The notes under the pieces: model-generated
The model's database searches: none
What the model was told of the DNA's origin: nothing
The model's input: the letters and a program-made list of their open reading frames with translations, nothing else
Shown here: positions 53,993 to 62,752 of the stretch, in pieces
How the letters are laid out: each line of letters opens with the position of its first letter
Position numbering within the stretch: the first letter of the stretch is position 1
Made by a program: the position numbers and the translations under genes
Assembly: GCF_012396365.1 (NCBI RefSeq)
Contig: NZ_JAAXPG010000009.1
Location: 1 to 64,000 of the forward strand
From: Nocardiopsis alborubida
GTDB lineage: Bacteria > Actinomycetota > Actinomycetes > Streptosporangiales > Streptosporangiaceae
Direction of reading: 5' to 3'
Length of the DNA: 64,000 nucleotides

Positions 53993-54661
53993 TCAGGAGG
54001 AGGCGGCAGCGGCGCGGACGGCCTCGGCGACGGGTGTCTCCCCGTTCACCAGGTTGAGAACCCTGCCGACCGTCCCCGGTTCGTCCAGAAGGGCGACGAT
54101 CACCGAGGCCACGTCGTCCCGGGTCACCGCGTCGCGCTCGACCTCCCCGCCCAGCTCCACCCTGCCGGTGCCCGGGTCGTCGGTCAGCCGTCCCGGGCGC
54201 AGGATCGTCCAGTCCAGCTCCAGGTCGCGCTCGCGCAGGTCGGCGTCGGCCGCGCGCTTGGCCTCCACGTACGCGGCCCACACCTCGTCCGTGCCCTCCG
54301 GCACGGGCTCGTCCACGTTGATGGCCGACACCTGGACCAGGCGGCGCACGCCCGCCAGGGAGGCCGCGTCGGCGGTCAGTACGGCGGCCTTGTGGTCGAC
54401 GGTCCCCTTGCGGGCGGTGCCGCTGCCCGGGCCCGCGCCCGCGGCGAACACGACGCCGTCGGCGTTCATGACCTTCTCCGTCAGCTCGGTGACGGTGGCT
54501 TTCTCCAGGTCGATCACGACCGGTTCGGCACCGGCGTCGACGACGTCCTGGGCGTGGTCGGGGTTGCGGATGAGGGCGACGGGCTCGTCACCTCGGTCGG
54601 CCAGCTGCCTGGCCAGCCGCAGTGCGATCTTCCCGTGTCCTCCGGCGATGACGATACGCAT
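53993..54661 (-). CDS. NAD(P)H-binding SDR-family protein
   Basis: 222 residues of the atypical short-chain dehydrogenase type (BVR-B/YwnB-like). 'MRIVIAGGHGKIALRLARQL' is the dinucleotide-binding turn, 'DGVVFAAGAGPGSGT' the second strand-loop and 'LDWTILRPGRLTDDPGTG' the typical late block. The Tyr-Lys pair of classical SDRs is replaced by 'YVEAKRAAD'. The substrate is unknown. TACGCT ends 7 bases before the ATG with no ribosome site between, suggesting a leaderless transcript. Confidence 0.85.
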   Translation of the reverse strand: MRIVIAGGHGKIALRLARQLADRGDEPVALIRNPDHAQDVVDAGAEPVVIDLEKATVTELTEKVMNADGVVFAAGAGPGSGTARKGTVDHKAAVLTADAASLAGVRRLVQVSAINVDEPVPEGTDEVWAAYVEAKRAADADLRERDLELDWTILRPGRLTDDPGTGRVELGGEVERDAVTRDDVASVIVALLDEPGTVGRVLNLVNGETPVAEAVRAAAASS

Positions 54662-54925
54662 GGGGGAGAGCGTATGCCCTCGCGGTGCGGTGGGCGGGGT
54701 AGCGACCCTGTCCGCCGGGTCACATCCCGCTTTTCCGTGCGCCCGGCCCGGCCCACGGGCGGCGGGTGGCGCGGTGCCGCGTGCGGCCGGGGCCGGTGGC
54801 GGCCGGGCCCATCCACCAGCGGCGGAGGCCCCGCCCACCAGCGGAGGAGGGAGCGGCCGCACGGACCCCCGGTGTGTCCGGGCCCGCACACGGCGGGACC
54901 CGGACACACCGGTCCGGACACGGCC

Positions 54926-56017
54926 CTACTCCACCCTCCAGGTGTCCCCGCTGGCCAGCAGGGCGGCCAGCTCGCCGTCACCGCGCTCGGCGCGCGCGTC
55001 GGCGACCTGCTCGTTCACCAGCTCGTCGTAGGCCGGGCGGCGCACGTCCCGCAGCACCCCGATCGGCACGTGCTCGAACGCGGGCTGGTCCAGGCGCGAC
55101 AGCGCGAACGCGTACCCCGGGTCCTCCCGGTGCGCGTCGTGCCGCAGCAGCCGGTCCTCTCCCACCGAGTCCACGTCCACGACCTCCAGGCCGCCGAACT
55201 CCCCGGCGACCACGCCCCGGTCCGGGCCCAGCCGCAGCGGCTCGCCGTGCTCCAGGCGCAGCAGCCGGACGTCCCGCGCCGCCGGGTCCTTCAGCGGCTC
55301 GAAGGCGTCGTCGTTGAAGATCGGGCAGTTCTGGTAGATCTCCACGAACGACGCGCCGGGGTGGTCGGCCGCCGCCCGCAGCACCGACGTGAGGTGCTTG
55401 CGGTCGGAGTCGACGGTGCGGGCCACGAACGTGGCCTCCGCGCCCAGCGCCAGCGACAGCGGGTTGAACGGGTGGTCCAGCGAGCCCACCGGCGAGGACT
55501 TGGTGATCTTCCCCGGCTCGGAGGTGGGGGAGTACTGGCCCTTGGTCAGCCCGTAGATCCGGTTGTTGAACAGCAGGATGTTGATGTTGACGTTGCGGCG
55601 CAGCGCGTGGACGAGGTGGTTGCCCCCGATGGACAGCCCGTCGCCGTCACCGGTCACCACCCACACCGACAGGTCCGGGCGGCTGGTGGCCAGCCCGGTC
55701 GCGATCGCCGGGGCGCGCCCGTGGATCGAGTGCATGCCGTACGTGCTCAGGTAGTACGGGAAGCGCGAGGAGCAGCCGATGCCCGACACCATCACGATGT
55801 TCTCGCGCGGCACGCCCAGCTCGGGCAGGAAGGACTGGAAGGCGGCCAGGATCGCGTAGTCGCCGCAGCCCGGGCACCAGCGCACCTCCTGGTCGGACTT
55901 GAAGTCCTTCATCTTGTACGCGGTGTCGGTCCTGGGCACCAGGCGCAGTCCGCCCGGAACCTCCGGCGCCCCGTGGACGTGGCCGTCCCCGCCGGGGCCC
56001 ATCACGTTCTCAGTCAC
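54926..56017 (-). CDS. korB: 2-oxoacid:ferredoxin oxidoreductase beta subunit
   Basis: 363 residues. It binds thiamine diphosphate and, with KorA, oxidatively decarboxylates 2-oxoglutarate or a similar 2-oxoacid to acyl-CoA, reducing ferredoxin. C48 and C51 ('RWCPGCGDY') and the Cys in 'SGIGCSSRFPYY' are cluster ligands; 'TGDGDGLSIGGNH' and 'NNRIYGLTKGQ' bind the cofactor. GTG start; it overlaps korA by 8 bases. This type runs in the reductive or oxidative citric acid cycle of actinobacteria. Confidence 0.93.
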   Translation of the reverse strand: MTENVMGPGGDGHVHGAPEVPGGLRLVPRTDTAYKMKDFKSDQEVRWCPGCGDYAILAAFQSFLPELGVPRENIVMVSGIGCSSRFPYYLSTYGMHSIHGRAPAIATGLATSRPDLSVWVVTGDGDGLSIGGNHLVHALRRNVNINILLFNNRIYGLTKGQYSPTSEPGKITKSSPVGSLDHPFNPLSLALGAEATFVARTVDSDRKHLTSVLRAAADHPGASFVEIYQNCPIFNDDAFEPLKDPAARDVRLLRLEHGEPLRLGPDRGVVAGEFGGLEVVDVDSVGEDRLLRHDAHREDPGYAFALSRLDQPAFEHVPIGVLRDVRRPAYDELVNEQVADARAERGDGELAALLASGDTWRVE

Positions 56018-57860
56018 GGTCGATGACCTCCTGAAGCACGCCCGCGAGCTCCTCGGCCTTGAAGGGCAGGCCGCGGACCTTGTTGTAGCCGATGACGTCG
56101 ACCAGGTACCTGCCGCGCAGCAGCAGGGACAGCTGGCCCAGGTTGATCTCGGGGACCACCACCCGCTCGTACCGGTTGAGCACCGTGCCGAGGTTGGCCG
56201 GGAACGGGTTGAGGTGGCGCAGGTGCGCCTGCGCCACCCGGCCGCCCGCGCGGCGCACGCGGCGCACCGCCGCGGTGATCGACCCGTACGTGCCGCCCCA
56301 GCCGAGGACCAGCACGTCCGCCTCCCCGCCGGGGTCGTCCACCTCCAGCTCGGGGATGTCGCGGGCGATCGCGTCGATCTTGGCCTGGCGCGTGCGGACC
56401 ATCAGGTCGTGGTTGGCGGGCGTGTACGAGATGTCGCCGCTCTGCGCGTGCTTCTCGATACCGCCGATCCGGTGCTCCAGACCCGCCGTGCCCGGCACCG
56501 CCCACGGACGGGCCAGCGTCTCCTCGTCGCGGAGGTAGGGCAGGAAGGTCCCGCCCGGCCCGTTGGGCCCGGTCGCGAACGCCGGGTCGATCCGGGGCAG
56601 CTCGGACACCTCCGGCAGCCGCCACGGCTCCGAGCCGTTGGCCAGGTACCCGTCGGAGAGCACGACCACCGGCGTGCGGTAACGCACCGCGATCCGCACG
56701 GCCTCCAGCGCGGCGTCGAAGCAGTCCGCGGGGGAGGCGGGCGCCACCACGGGCACCGGCGACTCGCCGTTGCGCCCGTACAGGGCCATGAGCAGGTCGG
56801 TCTGCTCGGTCTTGGTGGGCATGCCGGTGCTCGGACCGGCCCGCTGCACGTCCACGATGACCAGCGGCAGCTCGGTCATCACCGCCAGCCCCACCGTCTC
56901 CTGCTTGAGCACCATGCCCGGACCCGAGGTGGTGGTCACGCCCAGGGAGCCGCCGAAGGCCGCGCCCAGGGCGGCGCCCACACCGGAGATCTCGTCCTCG
57001 GCCTGGAACGTGCGCACCCCGAACCGCTTGTGCCGGGACAGCTCGTGCAGGATGTCCGACGCCGGAGTGATCGGGTACGAGCCCAGGAACAGGGGCAGCC
57101 CCGACCGCTCGGACCCGGCGATCAGCCCGTAGGCGGTGGCCAGGTTGCCGGTGATGTTGCGGTAGGTGCCCGCCGGGAGCCGCGCGGGCTTGATCTCGTA
57201 GGAGACCGCGAAGTCCTCGGTGGTCTCGCCGAAGTTCCACCCCGCCTGGAACGCGGTCAGGTTCGCGGCCAGGATGTCGGGCTTGGCGGCGAACTTCGAC
57301 TTCAGGAACGAGGTCGTCCCCTCCGTCGGCCGGTTGTACATCCACGACAGCAGGCCCAGGGCGAACATGTTCTTGGCCCGCTGCGCGTCCTTCTTGGAGA
57401 TGTCGGCGCCGGACAGCGCCTCCACCGTCATGGACGTCAGCGGCACCGCGCTCACCTTGAACGCGTCCAGCGTCCCGTCCGTCAGCGGGTCGACCGTGTA
57501 CCCGACCTTGGCCAGGCTGCGCTTGGTGAACTCGTCGGTGTTGACGATCACGGTGGCGCCCCGGGGCAGGTCGCCCAGGTTGGCCTTGAGGGCCGCGGGG
57601 TTCATCGCCACCAGCACGTCCGGGGCGTCCCCCGGCGTCATGATGTCGTGGTCGGCGAAGTGCAGTTGGAAGCTGGACACCCCGGGCAGGGTTCCGGCGG
57701 GGGCGCGGATCTCCGCGGGGAAGTTCGGCAGGGTCGACAGGTCGTTGCCGAACGACGCGGTCTCCTGGGTGAAGCGGTCACCGGTCAGCTGCATGCCGTC
57801 GCCGGAGTCCCCGGCGAAGCGGATGATGACGCGGTCGAGCTGTTCGATCTGTTTGGCCAC
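56010..57860 (-). CDS. korA: 2-oxoacid:ferredoxin oxidoreductase alpha subunit
   Basis: 616 residues, the fused gamma-alpha form. The N-terminal gamma part ('IIRFAGDSGDGMQLTGDRF' onward) joins the pyrimidine-binding alpha part ('GSYPITPASDILHELS', 'FQAEDEISGVGAALGAAFGG', 'TTTSGPGMVLKQETVGLAVM'). I place the start at GTG 57860, with AAGGAGG 11 bases upstream, rather than at further upstream ATGs that would add a Pro/Arg-rich stretch unlike the family. It is coupled to korB. Confidence 0.93.
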   Translation of the reverse strand: MAKQIEQLDRVIIRFAGDSGDGMQLTGDRFTQETASFGNDLSTLPNFPAEIRAPAGTLPGVSSFQLHFADHDIMTPGDAPDVLVAMNPAALKANLGDLPRGATVIVNTDEFTKRSLAKVGYTVDPLTDGTLDAFKVSAVPLTSMTVEALSGADISKKDAQRAKNMFALGLLSWMYNRPTEGTTSFLKSKFAAKPDILAANLTAFQAGWNFGETTEDFAVSYEIKPARLPAGTYRNITGNLATAYGLIAGSERSGLPLFLGSYPITPASDILHELSRHKRFGVRTFQAEDEISGVGAALGAAFGGSLGVTTTSGPGMVLKQETVGLAVMTELPLVIVDVQRAGPSTGMPTKTEQTDLLMALYGRNGESPVPVVAPASPADCFDAALEAVRIAVRYRTPVVVLSDGYLANGSEPWRLPEVSELPRIDPAFATGPNGPGGTFLPYLRDEETLARPWAVPGTAGLEHRIGGIEKHAQSGDISYTPANHDLMVRTRQAKIDAIARDIPELEVDDPGGEADVLVLGWGGTYGSITAAVRRVRRAGGRVAQAHLRHLNPFPANLGTVLNRYERVVVPEINLGQLSLLLRGRYLVDVIGYNKVRGLPFKAEELAGVLQEVIDRD

Positions 57861-58385
57861 TGAGATCGACGACCTCCTTGGTGAGCCGCCGGTCGTGACG
57901 GGCGGCGGCGCTCGGGTGTCGCCCCCGACCGGACCGCGCCGTCGCGGGCCGGGTGTCTGGCTCGGGGACGTGGGGACAGCGTTCGCGGCCCTCGCGATCG
58001 CCGGATGCGCCAACCCGGTCTCGCGCGGTGCGGCCGCGCCGCGACGGCCGGGTCGTGAAGGGGCCAGCCTTCAACGACACGGCCGCCCGCACACCGAACC
58101 GAGGGGCTGGAGTCCCGACGGCCTGGCATGCGGAGTGATGAGGGCCACGTTCGCACTATAAGTCGTCGGGGTGCCGAGGCCGCGCGCGGGTGGCCATTCT
58201 CACACGGAGGGGGTTAGGAGGGGTGTGGCTGTGGACGGAGGTACGGGTGGTGCAGGAGAGACAGCAGGTGAGAAGGAGGTCGGTGATGCCTCGGACGTTG
58301 GACCCGTAACGGGAACGCGGAGCGGCGACCCGCACGTTTGCCACCATGTACGCATTCATCGTCGGCTGAACGAGGAGGTGGTGGC
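57861..58385. other. Intergenic region between korA and htpX-like gene
   Basis: About 525 bases between diverging genes. A TATAGT/TATAAG-like -10 element lies near 58152-58158. The stretch 58195-58270 has repeated GGAGG and GTG triplets. No reading frame with convincing codon bias was found. It should contain both promoters. Confidence 0.4.
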
Positions 58386-59249
58386 GTGCACGTCAGCGTG
58401 GCCCGCGCGGCCGGTCTGTTCGTCGGCGCCGCGGTGCTCGTCGTCCTGGTCGGCTGGCTGTGCGGAGCCGAGAAGGGCGCCCAGTTCTCCGTGGCCCTGG
58501 TGCTGTGCGCCGGGGTCCTGGTCTACCTCTTCGGGGAGTCCCTGGCACTGCGCGCGATGCGCGCGCGGCCGGTGAGCGAGATCGAGCGCCCCGAGCTGTA
58601 CCGGATCGTCCGCGAGCTGGCCACGGCCGCCCGGCAGCCGATGCCCCGGCTCTACCTGTCGCCCGTGCGCTCGCCCAACGCCTTCGCCGCCGGCAGCAGC
58701 CCGCGCCGCGCCTCCCTGTGCTGCACCACGGGGCTGCTGCGCACGCTGAACGAGCGCGAGCTGCGCGGCGTGATCGCCCATGAGCTGGCGCACATCCGGG
58801 CCAACGACACGCTGATCAGCTCGGTGGCGACCACCCTGACCGCGGTGATCACCGCGACGACCGCCATCGCCCTCCTCGTCCCGCTGGGGGACTCCGAGGA
58901 GAGCGACATGCCCACCCTGCTGGGCGGTCTGATGACGGTGCTGCTGGCGCCGCTGGCGGCCATGGTCGTCTACTGCGGGGTGGGGCGCCGGCGCGAGTTC
59001 CGGGCCGACGAGCAGGCCGCGCGGCTGACCGGCGACCCGCTGGCGCTGGCCGACGCCCTGCGCAAGCTGGAGGTGGGCGCGTTCCGGTACCCGCTGCCCC
59101 GGGAACGCAGCCTGCTGGCCTCGGCGCACCTGATGACCACCAACCCGTTCCCGAGCGGTGTGGGCCGCCTGTTCGCCGCGCACCCGCCGACGGCGGAGCG
59201 CGTCCGGCGCCTGCGGGAGCTGCGCCGCGGCTGGGACCTGGGCCACTGA
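58386..59249 (+). CDS. M48-family membrane metalloprotease (HtpX-like)
   Basis: 287 residues from GTG 58386, with GAGGAGG 7 bases upstream. Two N-terminal helices (about 10-50), the zinc motif HELAH at 132-136 ('GVIAHELAHIRAND'), two further helices (about 145-200), then 'RREFRADEQAARLTG' giving the third zinc ligand. HtpX-type enzymes degrade misfolded membrane proteins. The overall order matches HtpX, and the gene diverges from korA. Confidence 0.9.
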   Translation: MHVSVARAAGLFVGAAVLVVLVGWLCGAEKGAQFSVALVLCAGVLVYLFGESLALRAMRARPVSEIERPELYRIVRELATAARQPMPRLYLSPVRSPNAFAAGSSPRRASLCCTTGLLRTLNERELRGVIAHELAHIRANDTLISSVATTLTAVITATTAIALLVPLGDSEESDMPTLLGGLMTVLLAPLAAMVVYCGVGRRREFRADEQAARLTGDPLALADALRKLEVGAFRYPLPRERSLLASAHLMTTNPFPSGVGRLFAAHPPTAERVRRLRELRRGWDLGH

Positions 59250-59351
59250 GGCGGTTCCGGTGGGACGGCGGGGCGGGACGACGTGCTGAGCCGGTGCGGT
59301 GAGTCAGCACCGGCGGGACAACCCGGCAGGCAGGACAGCGCGGTGGGACGG

Positions 59352-59389
59352 CGGCGGCCGCCCGTCCCCGAGGGGGAGGGCGGCCGCCG
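59352..59389. terminator. Bidirectional hairpin between htpX-like and YajQ genes
   Basis: A 12-bp perfect stem (CGGCGGCCGCCC) with a GC-rich inner loop separates converging genes. Confidence 0.7.
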
Positions 59390-59433
59390 TGTTCCCGCCG
59401 TCGGCTACGCCTGCCGGTCCGCCACCGCCACAG

Positions 59434-59931
59434 CTAGCGGTAGTTGACGAACTGGATCGCCAGGTCGAAGTCCTTCTCCTTGATGAGGTTCTGGACGTTC
59501 TGGAGGTCGTCCTTCTTCTTGGAGCTGACGCGCAGCTCGTCGCCCTGGATCTGGGCCTTGACGCCCTTGGGGCCCTCGTCGCGGATCAGCTTGGAGATCT
59601 TCTTGGCGTCCTCGGAGGTGATGCCCTCCTTGAGGCCGACGGGAAGGCGGTACTCCTTGCCCGAGAGCCTGGGCTCGTCGGCGGGGTCCAGGATCTTCAG
59701 GGAGAGCTTGCGCTTGACCAGCTTCTCCTTGAAGACGTCCAGGGCGGCGTTGACCCGCTCCTCGGAGTTGCCCCTGACCTCGATCCCGTCCTCGCCCTGC
59801 CAGGCGATGGTGGTTCCGGTGCCCTTGAAGTCGAACCGCTGGGCCAGCTCCTTGGCGGTCTGGTTCAGCGCGTTGTCGACCTCCTGACGGTCGAGTTTGG
59901 ACACGACGTCGAAACTGGATTCGGCGGCCAC
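59434..59931 (-). CDS. YajQ-family nucleotide-binding protein
   Basis: 165 residues of normal family length. '[20 protein letters not shown]', '[11 protein letters not shown]', '[15 protein letters not shown]', '[42 protein letters not shown]' (part) and the end 'LAIQFVNYR' are nearly complete family consensus. YajQ proteins bind RNA/nucleotides, and some bind cyclic di-GMP. It starts at GTG 59931. Confidence 0.95.
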   Translation of the reverse strand: MAAESSFDVVSKLDRQEVDNALNQTAKELAQRFDFKGTGTTIAWQGEDGIEVRGNSEERVNAALDVFKEKLVKRKLSLKILDPADEPRLSGKEYRLPVGLKEGITSEDAKKISKLIRDEGPKGVKAQIQGDELRVSSKKKDDLQNVQNLIKEKDFDLAIQFVNYR

Positions 59932-60163
59932 GTTCGCTCACACCCCGCTAGGTCTTCATGGGTCGCGGGCGTCCGTGGACGCCCGCGTGGGTTCTCGTCG
60001 GTCCGCGCCGGATCCTGCGCGGACGGTCCTCAGAGCTTAGCCGCGCGCTGATCGGGCGTCCGACGTGCCCGTCCGGGGCGTGCCCGAACAACCGATTTCA
60101 GGTTCGGGCGGATCATCCGCTATTCTCGGTGATGCGCCGCGACGAACACGTCGCCGCAGCCCA

Positions 60164-60245
60164 GGCAGGTTGCCCGAGCGGCCAATGGGAGCGGACTGTA
60201 AATCCGTCGGCTTTGCCTTCCAAGGTTCGAATCCTTGACCTGCCA
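60164..60245 (+). tRNA. tRNA-Tyr (GTA anticodon)
   Basis: Acceptor arms GGCAGGT and ACCTGCC pair perfectly with discriminator A at 60245. The anticodon GTA (60198-60200) is in 'GGACTGTAAATCC'. A long variable arm marks a class II tRNA, and 'GGTTCGAATCC' is the T-loop. No CCA is encoded. A TATTCT -10 element lies at about 60120. A strong terminator follows 7 bases later. Confidence 0.97.
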
Positions 60246-60251
60246 CACGGG

Positions 60252-60299
60252 GAGAAGGCCCCGGTGACCAGCGGAGACGCTGGACACCGGGGCCTTCTC
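60252..60299 (+). terminator. Strong nested hairpin terminator after tRNA-Tyr
   Basis: A 15-bp stem (GAGAAGGCCCCGGTG) encloses a second 6-bp stem (CCAGCG/CGCTGG) with a GAGA loop; only one A-A mismatch interrupts 48 bases. Confidence 0.85.
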
Positions 60300-60359
60300 G
60301 CGTTCCTGGCGGTCCACGGCGGTCCACGGCCGCTCGCGGAACGGCCACGGGACGCTCTC

Positions 60360-60664
60360 AGGCCGCGGTTCCGGGTGTGTCGCCGCTCACCCGGGTGTCC
60401 GGGGCGCGTCCGTCGAACGCGGTCTCCAGGCGCGCGTTCCAGGGTTCGTCCCGCCCTTCGAGGCACCCGGCGGTAGACGTTCACCAGGACGGCGGGACCG
60501 TGCCCCGCCCTGTCCGCGAGGACCGGCACGGGCACCCCGGAGTTGGGGCCCAGCGAGATCCCGGCCCCCCGGAGGCCGTGGACCCTGCCCGCCGGTGCGG
60601 TCTTCATCTGCCTGGCCGTGAGCACCCGCTTGCGGGCCTGCTGCCAGACGCGGCCGTAGGTGCG
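60360..60664 (-). pseudogene. Tyrosine-recombinase (integrase) C-terminal remnant at tRNA-Tyr
   Basis: On the minus strand a frame reads TYGRVWQQARKRVLTARQ, then RVHGLRGAGISLGPNSGVPVPVLADRAGHGPAVLVNVYRRVPRRAG in the order typical of the last 100 residues of actinobacterial phage/ICE integrases ('YDLRH...GVP...AEWAGHS...VYA'). The Arg, Gly-His and Tyr positions survive, but the His after the Arg is Gly. A stop (TAA) lies just before the fragment and no N-terminal half is present. It is therefore the relic of an element that used tRNA-Tyr as its site. Confidence 0.65.
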
Positions 60665-60755
60665 TTAGTTCCGAGTCCCTGGGAGCGTCCGCCAGTAGGT
60701 GCCGGACAAGAACTGGCCGGAAACGCTACTGGTGTGACGGAAGGGGCCTGACCTG

Positions 60756-60818
60756 CGGTGATCTTGTACTTATAGCGCGTTTCGACCGTCGAGCCCCGCC
60801 ATAAGTACAAGATCACCG
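60756..60818. repeat. Dispersed inverted repeat, copy C
   Basis: Perfect 18-base arms, CGGTGATCTTGTACTTAT (60756-60773) and its complement (60801-60818), with a 27-base spacer. The left flank ACCTGCGGTGATCTTG is identical to copy A at 14.9 kb; the inner CGGTCGAG/CGACCGTCGAG and CTTATAGCG are shared with copy B at 49.5 kb. Confidence 0.75.
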
Positions 60819-61453
60819 CCCAGGTGGGCGGTGACGTAGCCGCGCAGGACGGCGGCCAGCGCCTGTTCGTCCGGGCAGGCGCGGGAGGGGCAGGTGCCGC
60901 ATCCGGTAGGGGGCGGGCGTGTCGCCCCACAGCGGGGGAGACGCGGGTCACATACCCGCGCCTCCAGGGGGCGGGAAGGCGTTCCGGACCCCGGGCGGCG
61001 CTGTTTTCCGGATTCGGCCGATCGCGGATCCATCGCGTTCTGGACACGGGCGGATAACGCGGATTCCCGCTCTCCCAGCGGGGGCACTGAGGGCGTGCTG
61101 TCTGCCCATGTAGTCGCTGACCTGCGGTTTCGCTGCCACCCTCCGAAGGCTGGTGCGCGGAACCCATCCCTGCTGTGCGGATAGCGGGTGGTATGTCCGC
61201 TTCGCCGGTCCGGCTCCGTCTTGGCCCGGCGTCGGCCCTTTGGGTGTGTCGAGCGAAAAAGAAACCAATGCGTCCATTCGTGTGCGGCGCGAAAAGAATG
61301 GTCGCGACAATCTGGACAAATTGCTTTCCGAGTTTCGGCGTTGACAAAAACTGAGGGCCGGATGATGATTGCCCCAGTCCACCGCGACACAGGTGCAACA
61401 AGCGCCTGAGTCTTTTTCTGTCAATACCTCGTAACCGATTCTCGGGGGAAGTC
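60819..61453. other. Gene-poor region with a possible coding relic and promoter
   Basis: On the minus strand 60780-60920 reads CGTCPSRACPDEQALAAVLR and continues into the repeat; codon bias is strong but no start or front half is found, so it may be a gene fragment. From about 61240 the sequence turns A+T richer. TTGACA at 61341 with a poor -10 about 17 bases on, and a GGGGGAAG site at 61444, probably serve the secreted-protein cluster. Confidence 0.4.
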
Positions 61454-61705
61454 ATGATCAAGAAGATGGCCGCTGCTGGCCTGGTCGCCGGTGCCGCGAT
61501 GGGCGCGCTCCTCATGGGAGCCCCGGCTCACGCCAGCGGTTCGCACGGTGGTGACCAGCAGTTCAACCAGAACCTGCAGCTGGTTCCGATCCAGTCCTGC
61601 AACCTGGAGGCCAGCATCGGCCTCGTTGCGGTCAACATCCCGATCCTGTCGCCGCAGACCACCGGCGACTGCGTGAACGGCCCCGTCGGCACCAACATCA
61701 GCTAG
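61454..61705 (+). CDS. Small secreted SHGGDQQ-type protein, first of four
   Basis: 83 residues. A signal peptide is cut near residue 27 ('APAHA-SGSHGG'). The mature 56 residues read 'SGSHGGDQQFNQNLQLVPIQ', C49, 'IGLVAVNIPILSPQTTGDC' (C73), and end 'VNGPVGTNIS'. The two cysteines likely pair. The sequence is Asn/Gln-rich then beta-prone, like hydrophobic surface-coat proteins. It is not a chaplin or rodlin by consensus. A GGGGGAAG ribosome site precedes it. Three closely related genes follow on the same strand. Confidence 0.8.
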   Translation: MIKKMAAAGLVAGAAMGALLMGAPAHASGSHGGDQQFNQNLQLVPIQSCNLEASIGLVAVNIPILSPQTTGDCVNGPVGTNIS

Positions 61706-61761
61706 TTCCGGCAATCCGTCCGCAAGAAACGCTATCTCAAACTTTCTCGAAGGGTAATCCA

Positions 61762-62013
61762 ATGCTGCGTAAGCTCGGAGTTGCCGGCCTCGTCGCTGGT
61801 GCTGCTTTCGGTGTCGTCCTCGCCGGTTCCCCGGCCTCCGCCAGCGGTTCGCACGGCGGCGACCAGCAGTACAACCAGAACCTGCAGGCCATCCCGGTCC
61901 AGCTGTGCAACACGGAGGCCGCCATCGGCCTGATCGCGGTCAACATCCCGATCCTGTCGCCGCAGACCACCGGCGACTGCGTCAACGGCCCCATCAGCAC
62001 CAACATCGACTAG
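61762..62013 (+). CDS. Small secreted SHGGDQQ-type protein, second of four
   Basis: 83 residues. Signal peptide to 'SPASA', then 'SGSHGGDQQYNQNLQAIPVQ' and the same 'NIPILSPQTTGDCVNGP' block with two cysteines. It is most similar to the third copy in its 'ISTNID' end. It lies 56 bases after the first gene; the gap has a CGAAGGG site and no terminator, so co-transcription is likely. Confidence 0.8.
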   Translation: MLRKLGVAGLVAGAAFGVVLAGSPASASGSHGGDQQYNQNLQAIPVQLCNTEAAIGLIAVNIPILSPQTTGDCVNGPISTNID

Positions 62014-62025
62014 GAGATCCCTGAC

Positions 62026-62280
62026 ATGCTGCGCAAGCTCACCACCGCCACCGCCGTCGCCGGGATCGCCCTGGGCGCCATCCTGGCCGCCACGCCCGCC
62101 TCCGCCAGCGGTTCGCACGGCGGCGACCAGCAGTACAACCAGAACCTCCAGCTGGTTCCGGTCCAGCTCTGCAACACCGAGCTGGTGGTCGGCCTCCTGG
62201 CCGGCGTCAACGTGCCGGTCCTGTCGCCGCAGACCACGGGCGACTGCGTCAACGGCCCGATCAGCACCAACATCGATTAG
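62026..62280 (+). CDS. Small secreted SHGGDQQ-type protein, third of four
   Basis: 84 residues, one more than the earlier copies because of an extra Gly in 'LLAGVNVPVLSPQTTGDC'. The mature part again starts SGSHGGDQQYNQNLQLVPVQ with paired cysteines. It begins 12 bases after the second gene (TAGGAGATCCCTGAC holds the GGAG site). Conservation of the mature parts exceeds that of the signal peptides, which indicates selection on the secreted form. Confidence 0.8.
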   Translation: MLRKLTTATAVAGIALGAILAATPASASGSHGGDQQYNQNLQLVPVQLCNTELVVGLLAGVNVPVLSPQTTGDCVNGPISTNID

Positions 62281-62290
62281 GGGACGGCCC

Positions 62291-62617
62291 ATGCTGCGCA
62301 AGTTCACGGCCGCCACCGCCATCGCCGGTGTCGCCCTGGGCGCGCTGCTCGCCTCCTCGCCCGTGTTCGCCGGCTCGCACGGCGGCGGTCAGCAGTTCAA
62401 CCAGAACCTCCAGCTGGTTCCGGTCCAGATCTGCAACGCCGAACTGGCCGTGGGGGTGGCCGGGGTCAACGTGCCCATCCTGTCGCCACAGACGACGGGT
62501 GACTGCATCAACGGCCCCGCCACCACCAACGTCCAGCACGACGGCTCCGAGGACCACGACAGTGGTGCCCCGGAGGGTCACACGGGCGAGGGCGAGGACG
62601 GGGACAACGGGTACTAG
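62291..62617 (+). CDS. Small secreted SHGGGQQ-type protein with acidic tail, fourth of four
   Basis: 108 residues. Signal peptide to 'SPVFA', then 'GSHGGGQQFNQNLQLVPVQI', C, 'VNVPILSPQTTGDCINGPATTN' as in the others. A unique tail of about 30 residues follows, rich in Asp, Glu, His and Gly (HDGSEDHDSGAPEGHTGEGE). This tail could bind metal or the cell wall, or cap an assembly. It is 10 bases after the third gene and closes the series. Confidence 0.8.
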   Translation: MLRKFTAATAIAGVALGALLASSPVFAGSHGGGQQFNQNLQLVPVQICNAELAVGVAGVNVPILSPQTTGDCINGPATTNVQHDGSEDHDSGAPEGHTGEGEDGDNGY

Positions 62618-62752
62618 CCACCTTCGAGTGGCGGGATCCCCGATCCCGCAGTGACGGAACGCGAGTGGTTCGTCGAGGCCCTCCGGCAGCCTGCCGGAGG
62701 GCCTTGTCGCAGGTAGGACGACTGAGGGAACCGACGTGGGGGGAGATGCCAG

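Noticed and set aside
57785..58156. Minus-strand coding region before korA
   Set aside because: The frame is rich in Arg/Pro, lacks the codon bias of real genes and has no ribosome site.
61454..62617. Chaplins
   Set aside because: The proteins have a chaplin-like plan, but the chaplin core with its spaced 'GNxxxxPVxxPVNxCGN'-type pattern is absent.
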